A stretch of 64,000 nucleotides of DNA from Agelas oroides (GCA_949130485.1 OX422184.1:11167996-11231995); one strand, 5' to 3'; counted from the first letter of the stretch, positions 53,163 to 64,000 are shown. The notes: a model not told the origin generated them from the sequence alone. Numbers and translations: made by a program.

Positions 53163-55033
53163 GAAATGCTGTACCCATTCGACAGCCTGCTCGCCGCCTT
53201 CCCCCTCATGGAAGAGACAATGTTCGACAACTGATTGGAGAGATGCTGGGGAAGGGAGTGGTGGAGAGGTCAATCAGCCCCTGGGCCTCTCCTATAGTAC
53301 TTGTGCGCAAGAGAGACGGTATGATGCGGTTTTGTGTAGATTACCGAAAGGTGAACAGCATTACCCGCAAAGATGCCTACCCACTACCACGGATCGATGC
53401 AACCCTGGATACTTTGGCAGGCTCCCAATGGTTCAGCACACTTGATCTACTGAGCGGCTATTGGCAAGTGGAGGTTGAGGAAACTGATCGGGAGAAAACA
53501 GCATTTTGCACAACAGGGAGCTTGTTTCAGTTCCGGGTGATGGCATTCGGTCTGTGCAATGCACCCACGACCTTTCAAAGGTTGATGGACCTTGTTCTGG
53601 CTGGACTCCAATGGTCACGTTGCCTCGTGTACATTGATGATGTCATCATTGTAGGCAACTCCTTCCAGGAATATCTCAGGAATTTGCAGGAAGTTCTCCA
53701 GCGTCTACGGGAGGCAGGCCTCAAGCCATCCAAGTGCATCTTCTTTCAGTCATCAGTGAAATATCTCGGATATGTTTCTCGAGAGGAAGTAATGGCTGAC
53801 CCAGATAAAGTTAGAAAGGTTGCTACCTGGCCTGTTCCCACCTCGACCATGGAGACGCAGAGTTTTCTTGGCTTTGCAAGCTATTACCGGCGGTTCATTC
53901 GAGATTTTGCTGAAATTGCCAAGCCATTGCATCGGTTGACAGAAAAGACTGCGCCCTTCAACTGGACAGTTGAGTGCCAAGCTGCATTCCAAGAGCTGCG
54001 ACGACTGACATCAGCCCCAATTCTTGCTCACCCAGACTTTAGTCAGCAGTTCATTTTGGACACCGATGCTAGTGATATCGGCATGGGAGCAGTGCTGTCT
54101 CAAGTGGATAGGGAAGGTCGGGAACGAGCCATTGCGTATGGAAGCAGATTATTGAGCAAAGCAGAGAGGCAGTACTGTGTGACCCGGCGAGAGCTACTGG
54201 CTGTGGTTACTTTTACCTGGCATTTCCGTCCCTACCTTGTGGGACAACGCTTCCTCCTCCGCACGGACCATGGATCTCTCACCTGGCTGCAGAATTTTCG
54301 TGAGCCAGAAGGTCAGTTGGCACGGTGGCTAGAACAGCTGCAAGAACTTGATTTTGAGATTGTCCACCGAAAAGGCAGGAAGCATACAAACGCAGATGCT
54401 TTGTCCCGACGGCCATGTCAGCAGTGTGGCAGAGACAGCCATTTTCCCCCTATACCTGCTTCTCAGATCTCAGTCACTACCGTGAAGGTATCTCAGATAC
54501 CTGGTGTGCTCAGCATTCTAGACGGAAAGTGTGTGAGCAGATCCAACCGCCGACTCCTGCAGATCTGGGATCAGTTGAGGATATGTGATGGAGTACTCTG
54601 TCGTCAATTTGAAGCCACAGATGGGAGGAGTGCAGTTGTCCAGGTGTTAGTCCCCAGGCGACTACGGGAACAGGTGCTAACTGATCTTCATGAAGGTTCG
54701 CTGGGTGGTCATTTAGGAGTTGAGAAGACCCTGGCTCGAGTACAGGAACACTTTTACTGGCCAGGATACCATGATGATGTCCGAAACTGGTGTCGTTGTT
54801 GTGCACCATGTGCCACCCGCAAGAACCCGGCACCAAAATCAAGGGCACCGTTATCCAGTGTGAAAACAGGATACCCAGTGCAAATAGTGGCTATGGACAT
54901 TCTAGGACCACTTCCAGAATCAGAGGCTGGCAACAGCTACATCCTGGTAGTTGCAGATTATTTCACACGATGGACTGAGGCTTACGCAATCCCAAACCAG
55001 GAGGCTATCACAGTGGCTAAAAAAACTCACTGA
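53163..55033 (+). pseudogene. Gypsy reverse transcriptase, RNase H and integrase start
   Basis: The frame resumes at 53163. Reverse transcriptase: VDYRKVNSITRKDAYPLPRI, FSTLDLLSGYWQ, AFGLCNAPTTFQRLMD and the catalytic YIDDVII. RNase H: ILDTDASDIGMGAVLSQ, then RRELLAVV and TDHGSL. Integrase: zinc-binding His/Cys set (GGHLGVEKTL to WCRCCAPCATRK), and a first catalytic Asp in MDILGPLP. A run of seven A at 55019-55025 shifts the frame and the ORF ends at 55033. The polymerase region itself has no stop. Confidence 0.9.
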
Positions 55034-55900
55034 CGAGTTCTTTTGCCGGTTCTCCCCATCTGAGCAACTCCATTCAGACCAGGGTCGAAATTTTGAGTCA
55101 GCTGTGATCACCGACATCTGCAAGCTACTGGCAGTGAGGAAGTCCCGGACGACACCTTATCACCCGCAATCGGATGGACTAGTGGAGAGGTGTAACCGAA
55201 CACTCCTCTCTATGTTGGCTACTGCAGTTGCGGAACGACCATTTCAATCGGAAGACCACCTGAGAAGATTGTCCATGGCATATAACACCAGCGTCCATCC
55301 CACCACCGGATACACTCCATTTTACCTGATGTTCGGGAGGCAAGCCAGAATGCCTATCGACATCATGTATGGATCTCCAGGGCCTGAACCAGTGACAGTG
55401 TCTGAATATGCCTCCGGACTCCGCAACAATCTTAAATCTGCCTATGAGTGCGTTCGTGACAAGCTCTGGATCGGCAGATGGATATATATGACCGAAAGGT
55501 ACATGGAAAACCTTTTGAGAGAGGAGACCTTGTCTGGCTTCATTTCCCAGCGGTCCCAAGAGGCCGGTCCAAAAAACTGCACTGGCCTTGGAGTAGGCCC
55601 TTTCGAGTGGTGTCCAAATTGTCGGATGAAACATATCGTATCCAGAACACGACAGCCCGCCGGCAGCGCCTGGTGGTCCATTTTAATCGGTTGAAGTTGT
55701 GTCCACCAGACACACGATTAGATAAGGAGGTCCTAGCACCCACACAGAGTGCACCGAGGCCATCTGATGATGGTAGTCCAGGGACGAATACGGAACTTGT
55801 TGATCTTCATGATGACATGCCAGCCACCCCGCCCACACCTCGCTACCCAAGTCGCACTCGACGACCTCCTGCCTATTTGGCAGACTACATTTCCCATTGA
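54951..55900 (+). pseudogene. Gypsy integrase core and C-terminal part, frameshifted
   Basis: The second frame carries the remaining catalytic residues (SDQGRNFES, HPQSDGLVERCNR) and YNTSVHPTTGYTPFYLMFGR. A further shift near 55490 leads to 55478-55900 with GDLVWLHFP, then VVHFNRLKLCPP and the end YLADYISH. All three acidic catalytic residues are present across the pieces, but the frame breaks mean no single protein is made. Confidence 0.85.
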
Positions 55901-55934
55901 ATACGGGACGTATTCTTCCGTGAGAGAGGGGCTT

Positions 55935-56117
55935 TGTGACAGTTTAATGATTGAACTTTGACTGATTAGCTAAAGATCTGTATGCGGCCCCTTTGTCTTT
56001 GTACTTGTAATAGAGGCGTAGAGGCGCCCGGTTGTTGTGCAATATGTTGTGTAAGGAGTTTGAGTCTCTGTTGAGTTGTGTTTAAGATATATCTCCATAA
56101 TAAAGACCACGATTACA
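55935..56117. repeat. 3' LTR of the Ty3/Gypsy element
   Basis: It begins TGTGACAGTTTAATG and ends ACGATTACA, 183 bp. It has a 4-bp gap and seven base differences relative to the 5' LTR. CACG follows (56118-56121). Confidence 0.9.
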
Positions 56118-56186
56118 CACGCATAAGTTAGAATCCAAGCGACGCCATTTTTTCTCCTACAAAAACCGGTACGGCCATGGCCGTAC

Positions 56187-56470
56187 TGGCCGTACCATTG
56201 CCGCCGGCCCTGCTACCCCACCCCCAATTGCTCAACGTTGAGCTGGACCACATTTCTGTGGATGAGCTCCACTTGATGCTATGTGTTGCGGATGTGCTGC
56301 TCAGACACCTCATCCTATAAGCCGACAGTAGGGACCATGCTAGCCAAGAACACCAAGGAGAAGAAGCCAACAACCTCCAGCAGCTGGAACGAGCCATTCA
56401 GTCCTGTGGGGTCAGTTCCAGATATGGCAGAAACGGGAGCCAACTGGAAAACCAATCACTGGTAGCTATG
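56187..56470 (+). pseudogene. Element-associated protein fragment
   Basis: The plus strand encodes PQLLNVELDHISVDELHLML, then CVADVLLRHLIL and a TAA. It continues as NNLQQLERAIQSCGVSSRYG. The VDELHLML..AD block resembles uncharacterised repeat proteins of invertebrates. At least one stop breaks it. The palindrome TACGGCCATGGCCGTA sits just upstream (56170-56185). Confidence 0.35.
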
Positions 56471-56559
56471 ATTGGACAGCCCTCACAGGCAAGCACAAGC
56501 TGTACAAATTGAACTCTTTCACTGTTGGTGACAGTAGCTACCTATCCCAATTTTCGGAA

Positions 56560-56605
56560 CCCTTTGGTCAACTCGGGCCTAGCCTGAGAGTAAACAATGC
56601 CATGG
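56560..56605. repeat. Word shared with 63270-63296
   Basis: GGTCAACTCGGGCCTAGCCT plus GAGAGTAAA occurs at about 56567-56595 and again at 63269-63297, in the same orientation. It is probably a fragment of one element. Confidence 0.75.
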
Positions 56606-56786
56606 TTTTGCTGCCCTAAAAGTAATAGGTGAAATTGGTTCACTTTTAGCAATTGTAGGACAGGGATATGCACTTGAAATATTGTAACTTGACATTCTGT
56701 TTTAAAGCAGACATTTCTAGTGTTCACTTACTACAAGCTCACTTGAATGTATGTGACCAGATCAGTACCATGCACTTCGTTTGATA

Positions 56787-56885
56787 GCCTTGTTCCCCAG
56801 GCTCTCCTGTGTGAACATGAGAAATCTGGGTATCTCTACTCACGTAGGTGATGTCAAGGCTAGAAAGGTGGTAGAAAAGACTTAT
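56787..56885. repeat. Truncated TAGCC element end
   Basis: ATAGCCTTGTTCCCCAGGC is followed by CTGGGTATCTCTACTCACGT and GTCAAGGCTAGAAAGG. It matches the left end of the 10613 element, where the same words are spaced similarly. A further lone end lies near 58494 (CCTTGTTCCCCGGCTCC). Confidence 0.65.
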
Positions 56886-57244
56886 TCCAATCATCATACT
56901 CTTTGTCCAAGCTCATCCCCACTTCTGTGGGTAGCTGAACACTGAAATAGGCATTCAAACAAGCTACCAATCAATCTTCTTGTAACACATCTCCTTATTG
57001 ACTTACCAATTAACCAAAGGATGTTGTGGGGACAAATGTGCAGTAGATCGACCCGCACTCGAGCAGCAACCAGGATGGAGGTTGAGACAAGAAATATGCC
57101 AGGTGCATAATGATGAGAATGATTGGTGACATAAAGTAGCACAAAACAATTAAAGACAATAGAATTCAATTACACTACTGTCAAACCTTCAGTGAAGGGC
57201 TTGGGTGAGAACCAGACTACTGAATACTGCATTATCATCCACTT

Positions 57245-57460
57245 GTTTTGTCAAGGTGGATTATCTATAATAATCCTGCATAATATACACACACAAGCTT
57301 GCATGATGCTAGTACCCAACTACTAAAGAAATTGAATATAGACTATAAAGGCAGAAGTTGACGTCAAGGTGGATTATTATATAATAATCCTGCATGAGAA
57401 TATAGATACACACACTTGCATGATGCTAGTACATGGTATGTACCCAACTAAGCTATAAAC
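57245..57460. repeat. Imperfect tandem duplication, ~112-bp unit
   Basis: GTCAAGGTGGATTAT[CT][AT]TATAATAATCC to TTGCATGATGCTAGTAC occurs at 57252-57315 and 57362-57434, with small indels, followed by CCCAACTA in both. Confidence 0.85.
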
Positions 57461-58775
57461 GTCCCATTTGTTGTCAGGATATAGCACGACCATTGGAGGT
57501 TTAGCTTATTGTGTGGACTACAAGGGTATCGTGAGTACTGCAGTTGCTAATGTACTTATTCAATAATAGCGCACACTAATTTTAGCGATCTTTAGCGTAA
57601 TTAGTACACGCATTAAAAGTAGACTTTAACATGGTATACAAGAGCTAACAAAGATACCATGCATATTTAAACCAGCATTGCTAGTCCCACTGTTGACAAC
57701 ATGATGTATTATTGTACACTCTAGCACTTAATGAGGATCAAGCTGACATCTATGCAAGCTCAACCTCACAACCAAGACTTGTTACTGGGACTTGAACTGA
57801 TAACAGAGCTTGTCGGTCAAGAAATGCGTATGCGAAATGTGAAGTTCAATTTCTTGCTTTTTTTTATTACGGCTACCCGAATAAAATTTTTCAATTAACC
57901 ACACTTCCTGTAGAGAAAATATTGAAGATGCTGGCACTGCAGTTAGGAAGACACAGGGAATCCGAACAGACTATCGAAAACTCATTGATATACAGATCCC
58001 TGGGAGTCAGCGCCATAAGAAAGCGGCCAAATCTAGGACTGGCCAGGGCAGCGAAGTTATGTCCAAGTAAGTCATCTAGATAATTTTTACAGATTGAAAT
58101 AACTTCTGACAAAGTAACTTTTGATGAAGGATTTAGCACTAAGAAGCAAAGCCTTAAACACCCGGTGTATGTACATGCTTGCTCAACTGCATCTATTTGC
58201 ATCAGCTGTAATATACGATACTCCACAGTTTCTATGCGTAACGTCAAAGGAACATGATTTTCATCAGGACCTGTTGCTAAAAATCAGGTCACTACTTGTG
58301 GGCCATAGGAAATCAAACCCTGTTTCATAGGAACTGATCTTGTAGTGTTCCTCTCACAGATCACATTATGACATACCCTTTCTTTGTAGTGGATCCAATT
58401 CTATGGGTGACTTCTACCACGAACCCACTGTAGTGGTTCAACTCTGGGGGTGGCAGGACCTTAACTTATCAAGTCAATGCATGCATACATTAACCTTGTT
58501 CCCCGGCTCCTCTCCAGCTTTTGTTGCTTTGAGTTAATGAACTGAAATATGCCCATGCTAAAGTGAGGATATTTTTCCTGGTAACTAAATGTATAATAGA
58601 ACAAAAACGGTGTTATTCTGACATGCAGCTCATACTTAACGATCGCTACAGAAGCCCTAATTAGATTGGATTGTTGGAACTGATGTAATTGTTAATTTTT
58701 GGGTCACATGTAAAATGATTTATAGAAGCCCTAATTAGATCCAATTATTAATTTTGTAAATCTTGACAAGAGTTC
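57461..58775. other. No recognised gene
   Basis: The open minus frame at 57891-58247 (MTLRIETVEYRILQLMQIDA) has no motif I know. AGAAGCCCTAATTAGAT is repeated at 58649 and 58726. The rest is unique AT-rich sequence. Confidence 0.4.
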
Positions 58776-59284
58776 TTGGCAATTATACCTGGATTTGGGG
58801 CTGGGTTAGTCCAGACTTTCCAGCTCCAACACTCACTTCCTGAGGGATGGATGAAAAATTCGACACACCTCGAGCTGGCCTGTCTGAGGATGCGATGGAG
58901 TACAAAAGTTTCCATACTGTTAAAGGGAGGAAAACATTGCACTGTAACTGAAATAGTGAAGGGTTTTCTGGAGATAGGATTTGGTGGGTTGAACAATTGC
59001 CCATTTCACATCATCCAGTTTTTGATTGCTCACCAGGCCTTCCCCTTCCGTTTTTGCATACTCCCCCATCGAAAGAATGCATTTCGTGCATGCGTTCTTC
59101 GTTTCTAACCTGGAGCAAACATTCAAAACTCCAGTTCTTGGGGCAGAAACTACAAGATAAGGCCTCAAGCTCGTTCTTTTCATGGGGGACCCCTCCCCCC
59201 TTCTGTCAACCTGGGTAGACAATGACATCATTCACATGACAAAATATACCAGACCTTCCCCCTCCATCCGGAGGAGCGTTCTCT
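58776..59284. other. Overlapping long frames on both strands, unassigned
   Basis: Plus 58776-59108 and minus 58920-59231 are open, but neither has a known motif, and no splice pattern supports either. Confidence 0.3.
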
Positions 59285-59430
59285 GGTTGGAGGGCCCTGA
59301 CTATTGAACGCTCGCTAATGAGTGGGTGTGTCCAAGGTCATGAACCTACAGAGAACATGTCAATAAAGCTTTGAGTCAAGTTTCCAGTGCTAGCTCCAAG
59401 TAGAAGTGAAAATACGGACCATGGAAGGTA
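59285..59430. repeat. Block duplicated at 61125-61280
   Basis: GCTAATGAGT[GT]GGTG, TTCCAGTGCTAGCTCCAA and GAAAATACGGACCA-type words occur in both places in the same order. The second copy lies in the last intron of the minus-strand gene. Confidence 0.7.
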
Positions 59431-59629
59431 TCCATAGCCTTGAGACAACATTTAGCATACACATGCCTGTAACGCACCATATCTTCATCTCTGTCTGAGC
59501 TGACTCCAAAAATTAACCCAAGTGGAGTTTCAGGCTTAATAACCAGATTCGTGACCTTAACCGCACCCACTCACTAACAACCATGTAATAGTCAGCACTG
59601 TCGTTTGGCAAAGGTGTTAAAGGGTAATG

Positions 59630-59960
59630 CACTCTTAGAAATTGAGTGTTAACCCAACACCTTTTAGGGTGTGTGTACGCCTGTTTAAATATAACACTGC
59701 AAGGGTGTTAGCTGAAGTGTATTTTGACACCCTTGTCCAGGGGTGTGTAGCAACACTCTTAATAGTGTTGTTTAACACTCTAGAAGAGTGTTAGCACAAC
59801 CTCTAGAAGAGTGTTACCAGTTTTGTCTTGAGTGTTAGCACAACCTCTTAAGGGTAACACTCCAAGTACTATAGGGTGTTACTATGACCCCTTATGAGTG
59901 TTCACTTGAACACTTTATGGGGTGTTACTGTAACTCCTTTTAATCAATTACATTAATGTT
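59630..59960. repeat. GTGTTA-rich repeats, relative of the 46.2-kb minisatellite
   Basis: Repeated AGAGTGTTAGCACAACCTC, GGGTGTTACT and TAACACTC words. They lie just downstream (in minus sense) of the terminal exon at 60078, as does the minisatellite beside the exon copy at 46.8-47.1 kb. Confidence 0.8.
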
Positions 59961-60077
59961 GGGGGTTCTCCCATTTTGTGAATTTCATACTGTTGTTGAA
60001 ATCATGAAAACTGTAATTATATTGTGTACAAGATCATTAAAGGCAAACCGTATGCATACACTATATAAAACAATACA

Positions 60078-63000
60078 CTATATATCTATAACACTACATA
60101 GCTGTGAAACCGAGACAGGCATCTTTTCCTTAGGCTTAATTTTACAAACATAAAACATAAGAAACACAAACAAACCACCAAGGAGGTTTGGGTACGATAT
60201 ATTGAACACAAAATAAGACGCTAATAGTACTTTAACAGCCCGGAAAACAGAGCTGACATTACACACAACCTCCCTTTCTACGACTAAAAACATGTTGACA
60301 GCAAAGTCCATCTGTACCACCGCTATGTAGGGATGGTTGAATGGGGTTTGTGCGATTTGCTCATCCAGGTCGCCTTCCTGCAATGTGAAATAAAGAAATA
60401 CAACACATCAGAGTACACAACGCATCCATGGGTATGGAGTATACATGTGCCATGCTATATATCCATGCAATTGAGCATCACATGGGATATACTACATACA
60501 ATACTGCATTAAGTGGCCTTAAATTTAATCTGGTAAATTTGTTGCTCATTTCCCCAGACTATATATATACATCATTAGTTTCGCCCGAAAAATCACCTTG
60601 TCACACTTACAAAATTTCTCATATGAGCTGAGTCAGCATATTAAGTAACAATTACGTGCCTTATGTGATCACATGTATGGTAGCCAGCTACTAGCTGTTG
60701 ATGATGGTGACTCAGGGTAGATGAAAAGATCTGGTCAAAGAGTAATTATTTATTATAGAGGCAAATCCTGGGAGGCAAGAGCATCAGCCTACTTAGCGTT
60801 AATGCACCCTAAGTTTCTGAAATTTGAGGTTTACAAAAGTCGCTAGCCTCATTCCAATTTTTAGGATTGCCTTGGCATTGTTACTCGTGCTGCGTACTTG
60901 TAACAATACAGATGGCAACAAACTCGTGATATTTTCTGGTATAGCTTCATACATGGTGATAATTATATACTATCACCCAATTACAACATGTAAACTATTC
61001 TGGTACAACATTCAAGTTTTGTGCAAACTATTATTACGCTGTTGAGGGGTGTCCGTTAAGCGGGGTTCCACTGTACTCCTCTTCCTTTGCAGGGGCACCA
61101 TTCTGGCACTGTAGGCAGTTTTGAGTCAGGGGGAGTGTTTGCTGACTGAAGAGCCCCAACCACTGAAAGCTTACTAATGAGTTGGTGGGGTCAAGCTCAT
61201 GATCCCCCAAAGAAGAGCCCAAAGAAGCTTCCAGTGCTAGCTCCAATTGGCAGTGGAAATACAGACCAAAGAAGGTATTTATTAGCCTCGTCCCCAGGCC
61301 CCGCCCGAAAAATTGGGAAAGGGGCCTGGTCACACTTGCAAACTTTCTCGTATGTGCTGAGTCAGCATATTATGTAAACAATTACGTGCTTTACGTGATC
61401 ACATGGTAGCCAGCTACTGTTGACAATGGCATTACAGAGTAGATGAATAGATTTTGCCATAGAGCGACTACAGACAAATCCTGTGAGGCAAAAGTAGTAG
61501 CTTAGCAAGTGTAACTATGCTCTAAGTTTCTGAAAAGCCTTGTTCCCATTTTCAAATGGTCTTGGAACAAGTCTACTACTTTCATGTGTCAAGAATTTAG
61601 TAATTGGTAATGGACGAACGTGATTCCTCTACTCCAAACGAAGACTGCTGACATATAACATAATATTATGGGAATTTTTGTAAGTGTGACCAGGCCCTCT
61701 TCCTGATTTTGGGCGGGGCCTGGGGAAGAGGCTAGGTATTTATAGCTTTCTAGTAATGGCCCATGGTGGTTAACGGGTTAAGATCCTGGGTATGAGGCTA
61801 TTTACGCCATAGAGGCAGGCATAAACACATGCAGACCTTTTCACTCCTGTTTGAACACTATAGCGGCCTGTTTTTGCCTGAGCAATCAAGGCTTACTCTG
61901 ATGCTTAGTAGCTTAACTAACTTAACATAATCAAGTAATTAGCTGCCCTGTTTTCTTTTGCAACACTCACAGAGAACTTCATGAAGATCCCCACTTTGCT
62001 GCGCTGAGCCACCAGCAAGTGCAACTGTTCCATCATGTGGATACCCTTTAACTTCATTTCTGTACACAGCAAACAACATCATCCAACTATGATTATACAG
62101 ATACTATGCAAATCATTCTGTATGATAATTTGTGACCTCCCAGATATTGTTTACATTATTAGATTCACTCCAGGGGTATTCTACGTAGCAACTGTCACAT
62201 TATAGAACTCTGTCACTTTGTCTCTGAAAACCACTATACCAGGTAGATTTTACACTGTCCACACAACTAAATCATGCCATATCTTGCCTACAGCAAGCTT
62301 AGTTGCTAAATGAAGATACAATATGACTTACCTAATGCATCATCCACTGCAGCAATTTCTGCGGTTTGTTTCTCTAGAAGTGTCCGAATCCCTTTTCTTG
62401 TTCCACCCTCCCTTTCTGCTGCCCTTAGGACTTTTTCTGGCAGCTCTGCCCACACTGTCTCTGCCACCTCCTCAGGATTTGTCTCAATGATCCACGTGAA
62501 TTCTCTCCACAGCTGTTTTGGAAGTGAACAATGTAGACAAAGTAATCCATGTGCATGGATAACTCTGCACATGCAACACATAGATTAGACAAATTCATGC
62601 ATTTTTCATCTATGAAGAAATAAGTGTGTGAGAAGAAGTATTTCTCAATCTGCATGTCTGGCAATTAACTGTTAGTACGTATACTTCTACAGTGTATGTA
62701 GAGTCAATGAACACGTTTTGGAGGGAAAAGCACATTCGAATAACAAGAATGGCTTTTAAAGTGATATTTAATGTTAAAACAGTCCTTTGTATGCCTCTTC
62801 TACACCTATTGTTCAGTATGTATGACTTACATGCTTTGGTTGCTTTAGTGCTGGAAATTTTTCCAGCACATCAAAAACTCTTGGAAGATCATCTTCCACC
62901 CACGCTCTTCTTCCATTGTAGGTGGCTTCCATGAGACGTTTGACTCTCTTCTTTTTCAGATTGAATAGGCAGGCATCATGATATGCTGATTTTAGCTGCA

Positions 63001-63605
63001 ATTCAAAACTGTATTCATTACAGAATTTAGGTATTCATGAAGAATATGAATTCCATCAGGTATATATAAAATGTGTAGCAGTGAGATTGACTCACTGGGT
63101 GTCGAAAAGTGATTGAAAGAGGATGTAAACCCATAACCAAAACGTACGCTGGCTGCTTTATAAAGAGCAGCCTACTGCACTGCAAGTGGGAGACTTGGTG
63201 GGTACTTAAAATTGCACTCATACACTGTGAGTGCATGACAGTACCCACCCTAATTTTTGGAAGCCCATGGTCAACTCGGGCCTAGCCTGAGAGTAAATAA
63301 ATCCATGGGCCACAGCAAACTAAACAAAGTTAATTAGCTATAGATTTGGAGTTTCTATGCAAAGTTTTATCTTGTGTTGGGTTAGGTGTTTAGGAATGCT
63401 TCACCTTACTGAACACTGTGTGCACATTACTTTTTCAAACCTAGGAGACCAAAATGAACTCGGCTGTCTACAATCACTGGACTAGACTAGTGGACTGGAC
63501 TGGTGGACTGACACTAAAAATCATTTTTTACACTTTCTAACGAGACCCACTCACCTTTGGAGTTGTTTGGAACCCTGCAGCCTTCTCTGTAGCTATACCG
63601 TAGTC
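60078..63605 (-). CDS. Five-exon gene (partial), C-terminus SAMD3-like
   Basis: Exons: 63605-63555, 62995-62831, 62512-62332, 62059-61971 and 60377-60078. Introns start GTGAGT, GTAAGT, GTAAGT, GTGAGT and end in CAG. Phases 0, 0, 1, 0 fit exactly, giving one open frame of about 261 residues ending TAG/TGA at 60078. It reads DYGIATEKAAGFQTTPK, then RVKRLMEATYNGRRAWVEDD, FDVLEKFPALKQP, WREFTWIIETNPEEVAETVW, MEQLHLLVAQRSKVGIFMKF, and last EGDLDEQIAQTPFNHPYIAV with SSVFRAVKVLLASYFVFNIS. The last exon matches the end of SAMD3-like proteins (PYI......F.V.E......SS...A....F..YFVF...YP). The 5' end is not in the window. Function is unknown. Confidence 0.6.
60585..60870. repeat. Diverged copy of the 61283 TAGCC element
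   Basis: CTGAGTCAGCATATTA, CAATTACGTGC, GTGATCACATG, GGTAGCCAGCTACT and CCTAAGTTTCTGAAA occur in the same order as inside 61340-61545. Its end at 60843 reads CTAGCCTCATTCC. Older and eroded. Confidence 0.75.
61041..61075. repeat. Lone end of the TGGAACCCC MITE family
   Basis: GAGGGGTGTCCGTTAAGCGG then GGTTCCACTGTA matches the right end of the 43601-44065 element. Confidence 0.75.
61283..61734. mobile_element. TAGCC element, 452 bp, perfect 9-bp TSD
   Basis: The ends TAGCCTCGTCCCCAGGCCC and GGCCTGGGGAAGAGGCTA frame the element, with subterminal GGCCTGGTCACACTTGCAAA and its inverse. GGTATTTAT flanks both sides (61274-61282, 61735-61743). It lies in the last intron of the minus-strand gene, so it need not harm coding. 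Confidence 0.92.
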
Positions 63606-63746
63606 CTGGAGCAAATTTACTAGGCAGTATTAGTGAAGGTGTACCCAGCATGTAATGGATTTTTCATCCCATATGTTATAGTGCTAACAACCTGACCTTA
63701 GTGAAAGAGGTCATCATTACACCACTACAGCTACACTGTAATGCTC

Positions 63747-63813
63747 TAGCCTCGTTCCCAGGCACTCACTCGAAAAATCCGGTTTTTCGAGCAAATGCCT
63801 GGGAACAAGGCTA
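63747..63813. mobile_element. 67-bp TAGCC palindrome with 10-bp TSD
   Basis: TAGCCTCGTTCCCAGGCA pairs with TGCCTGGGAACAAGGCTA. The middle (CGAAAAATCC GGTTTTTCG) is also self-complementary. TGTAATGCTC flanks both sides (63737-63746, 63814-63823). Its size is that of two bare ends only. Confidence 0.88.
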
Positions 63814-63879
63814 TGTAATGCTCAAGTGTATATTAGTGAGCAATACATTCAATACCCTTCTCCTTACAAGCCAAGCCTC

Positions 63880-63983
63880 ATATACACACATCTTCTCCCC
63901 GTGCACGCACACTCCACCCCTTCTGTATACACACATCATCCCTCTCCCTGTGCACACACACTCCACCCCTTCCGTATACACAC
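63880..63983. repeat. ~49-bp tandem repeat at the window edge
   Basis: TATACACACATC, CCGTGCAC or CTGTGCAC, and GCACACTCCACCCCTTC-type words repeat twice, with a third start at 63974. The array may continue beyond the window. Confidence 0.8.
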
Positions 63984-64000
63984 CGTTAACCGTTTGTCCA

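Larger units (their letters stand above)
50436..56117 (+). mobile_element. Full-length Ty3/Gypsy LTR retrotransposon, decayed
   Basis: 5.68 kb bounded by LTRs of 179 and 183 bp and a 4-bp duplication CACG (50432-50435, 56118-56121). A primer-binding-like TGGCGTAGTCGGCAGG follows the 5' LTR, and a purine tract GAGAGAGGGG precedes the 3' LTR. The order gag, protease, reverse transcriptase, RNase H, integrase is the Ty3/Gypsy order. The copy has a stop in gag, a MITE insertion and several pol frameshifts. Confidence 0.92.

Noticed and set aside
56128-56397. Minus-strand Trp/Ser-rich protein
   Set aside because: It is antisense to a family-like plus-strand fragment.

Overview
The window is eukaryotic, intron-bearing DNA of moderate GC content, densely packed with transposable elements. 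It is most likely from an early-branching invertebrate, and a demosponge is my best guess. That guess rests on the element mix, on many short palindromic elements whose ends begin TAGCCTCGTTCCCAGG, and on short canonical GT..AG introns. There are no bacterial-style operons, rRNA genes or CRISPR arrays, and I recognised no convincing tRNA. Nearly every recognisable protein is a transposase, reverse transcriptase, recombinase or element-associated protein, most of them broken. A few multi-exon genes may be host genes.

Layout. 0-1 kb: an eroded integrase-type transposase and a hairpin MITE. 1.5-8 kb: a two-gene CACTA-like (Tnp2-related) DNA transposon with a minus-strand transposase (2301-6089) and a divergent plus-strand accessory gene (6391-7620), bordered by a large foldback and a 48-bp repeat. 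8.5-10.4 kb: nested inverted repeats, a hairpin MITE and a Tc1/mariner (IS630-type) transposase pseudogene that itself carries a MITE. 10.6-14.6 kb: a 1.3-kb TAGCC element with a perfect 9-bp target duplication, a 0.6-kb tandem duplication containing a small two-exon gene, and a Penelope-like element with GIY-YIG endonuclease, inverted ends, hammerhead-like motifs and a 13-bp target duplication.

15-28 kb: mosaic repeats, fragments of possible dynein-like and uncharacterised genes, the first of two copies of a long repeat (23.66 kb), a SAM-like two-exon gene (25.0 kb), a three-exon gene (25.6-26.8 kb), and a deleted hAT-like element (27.4-28.1 kb). 29.2-30.7 kb: an intact Crypton-type tyrosine recombinase ORF, the best preserved gene here. 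31.3-32.4 kb: the second copy of the 23.66-kb repeat. 34.5-49 kb: fragments of LINE, DUF6589-like, MULE and DUF7869-like genes, mixed with purine-rich, CA-rich, G-rich and minisatellite DNA. 50.4-56.1 kb: a complete but frameshifted Ty3/Gypsy LTR element with a 748-bp MITE in gag. 56-64 kb: remnants, then a five-exon minus-strand gene (63605-60078) whose frame holds across all four introns and whose last exon has a second copy at 47.0 kb.

Together the region reads as a layered insertion history. Nested elements give a relative order, and the two long-repeat copies (23.66 and 31.3 kb) act as empty-site controls for one another. Family names are from remembered motif patterns, without database searches.
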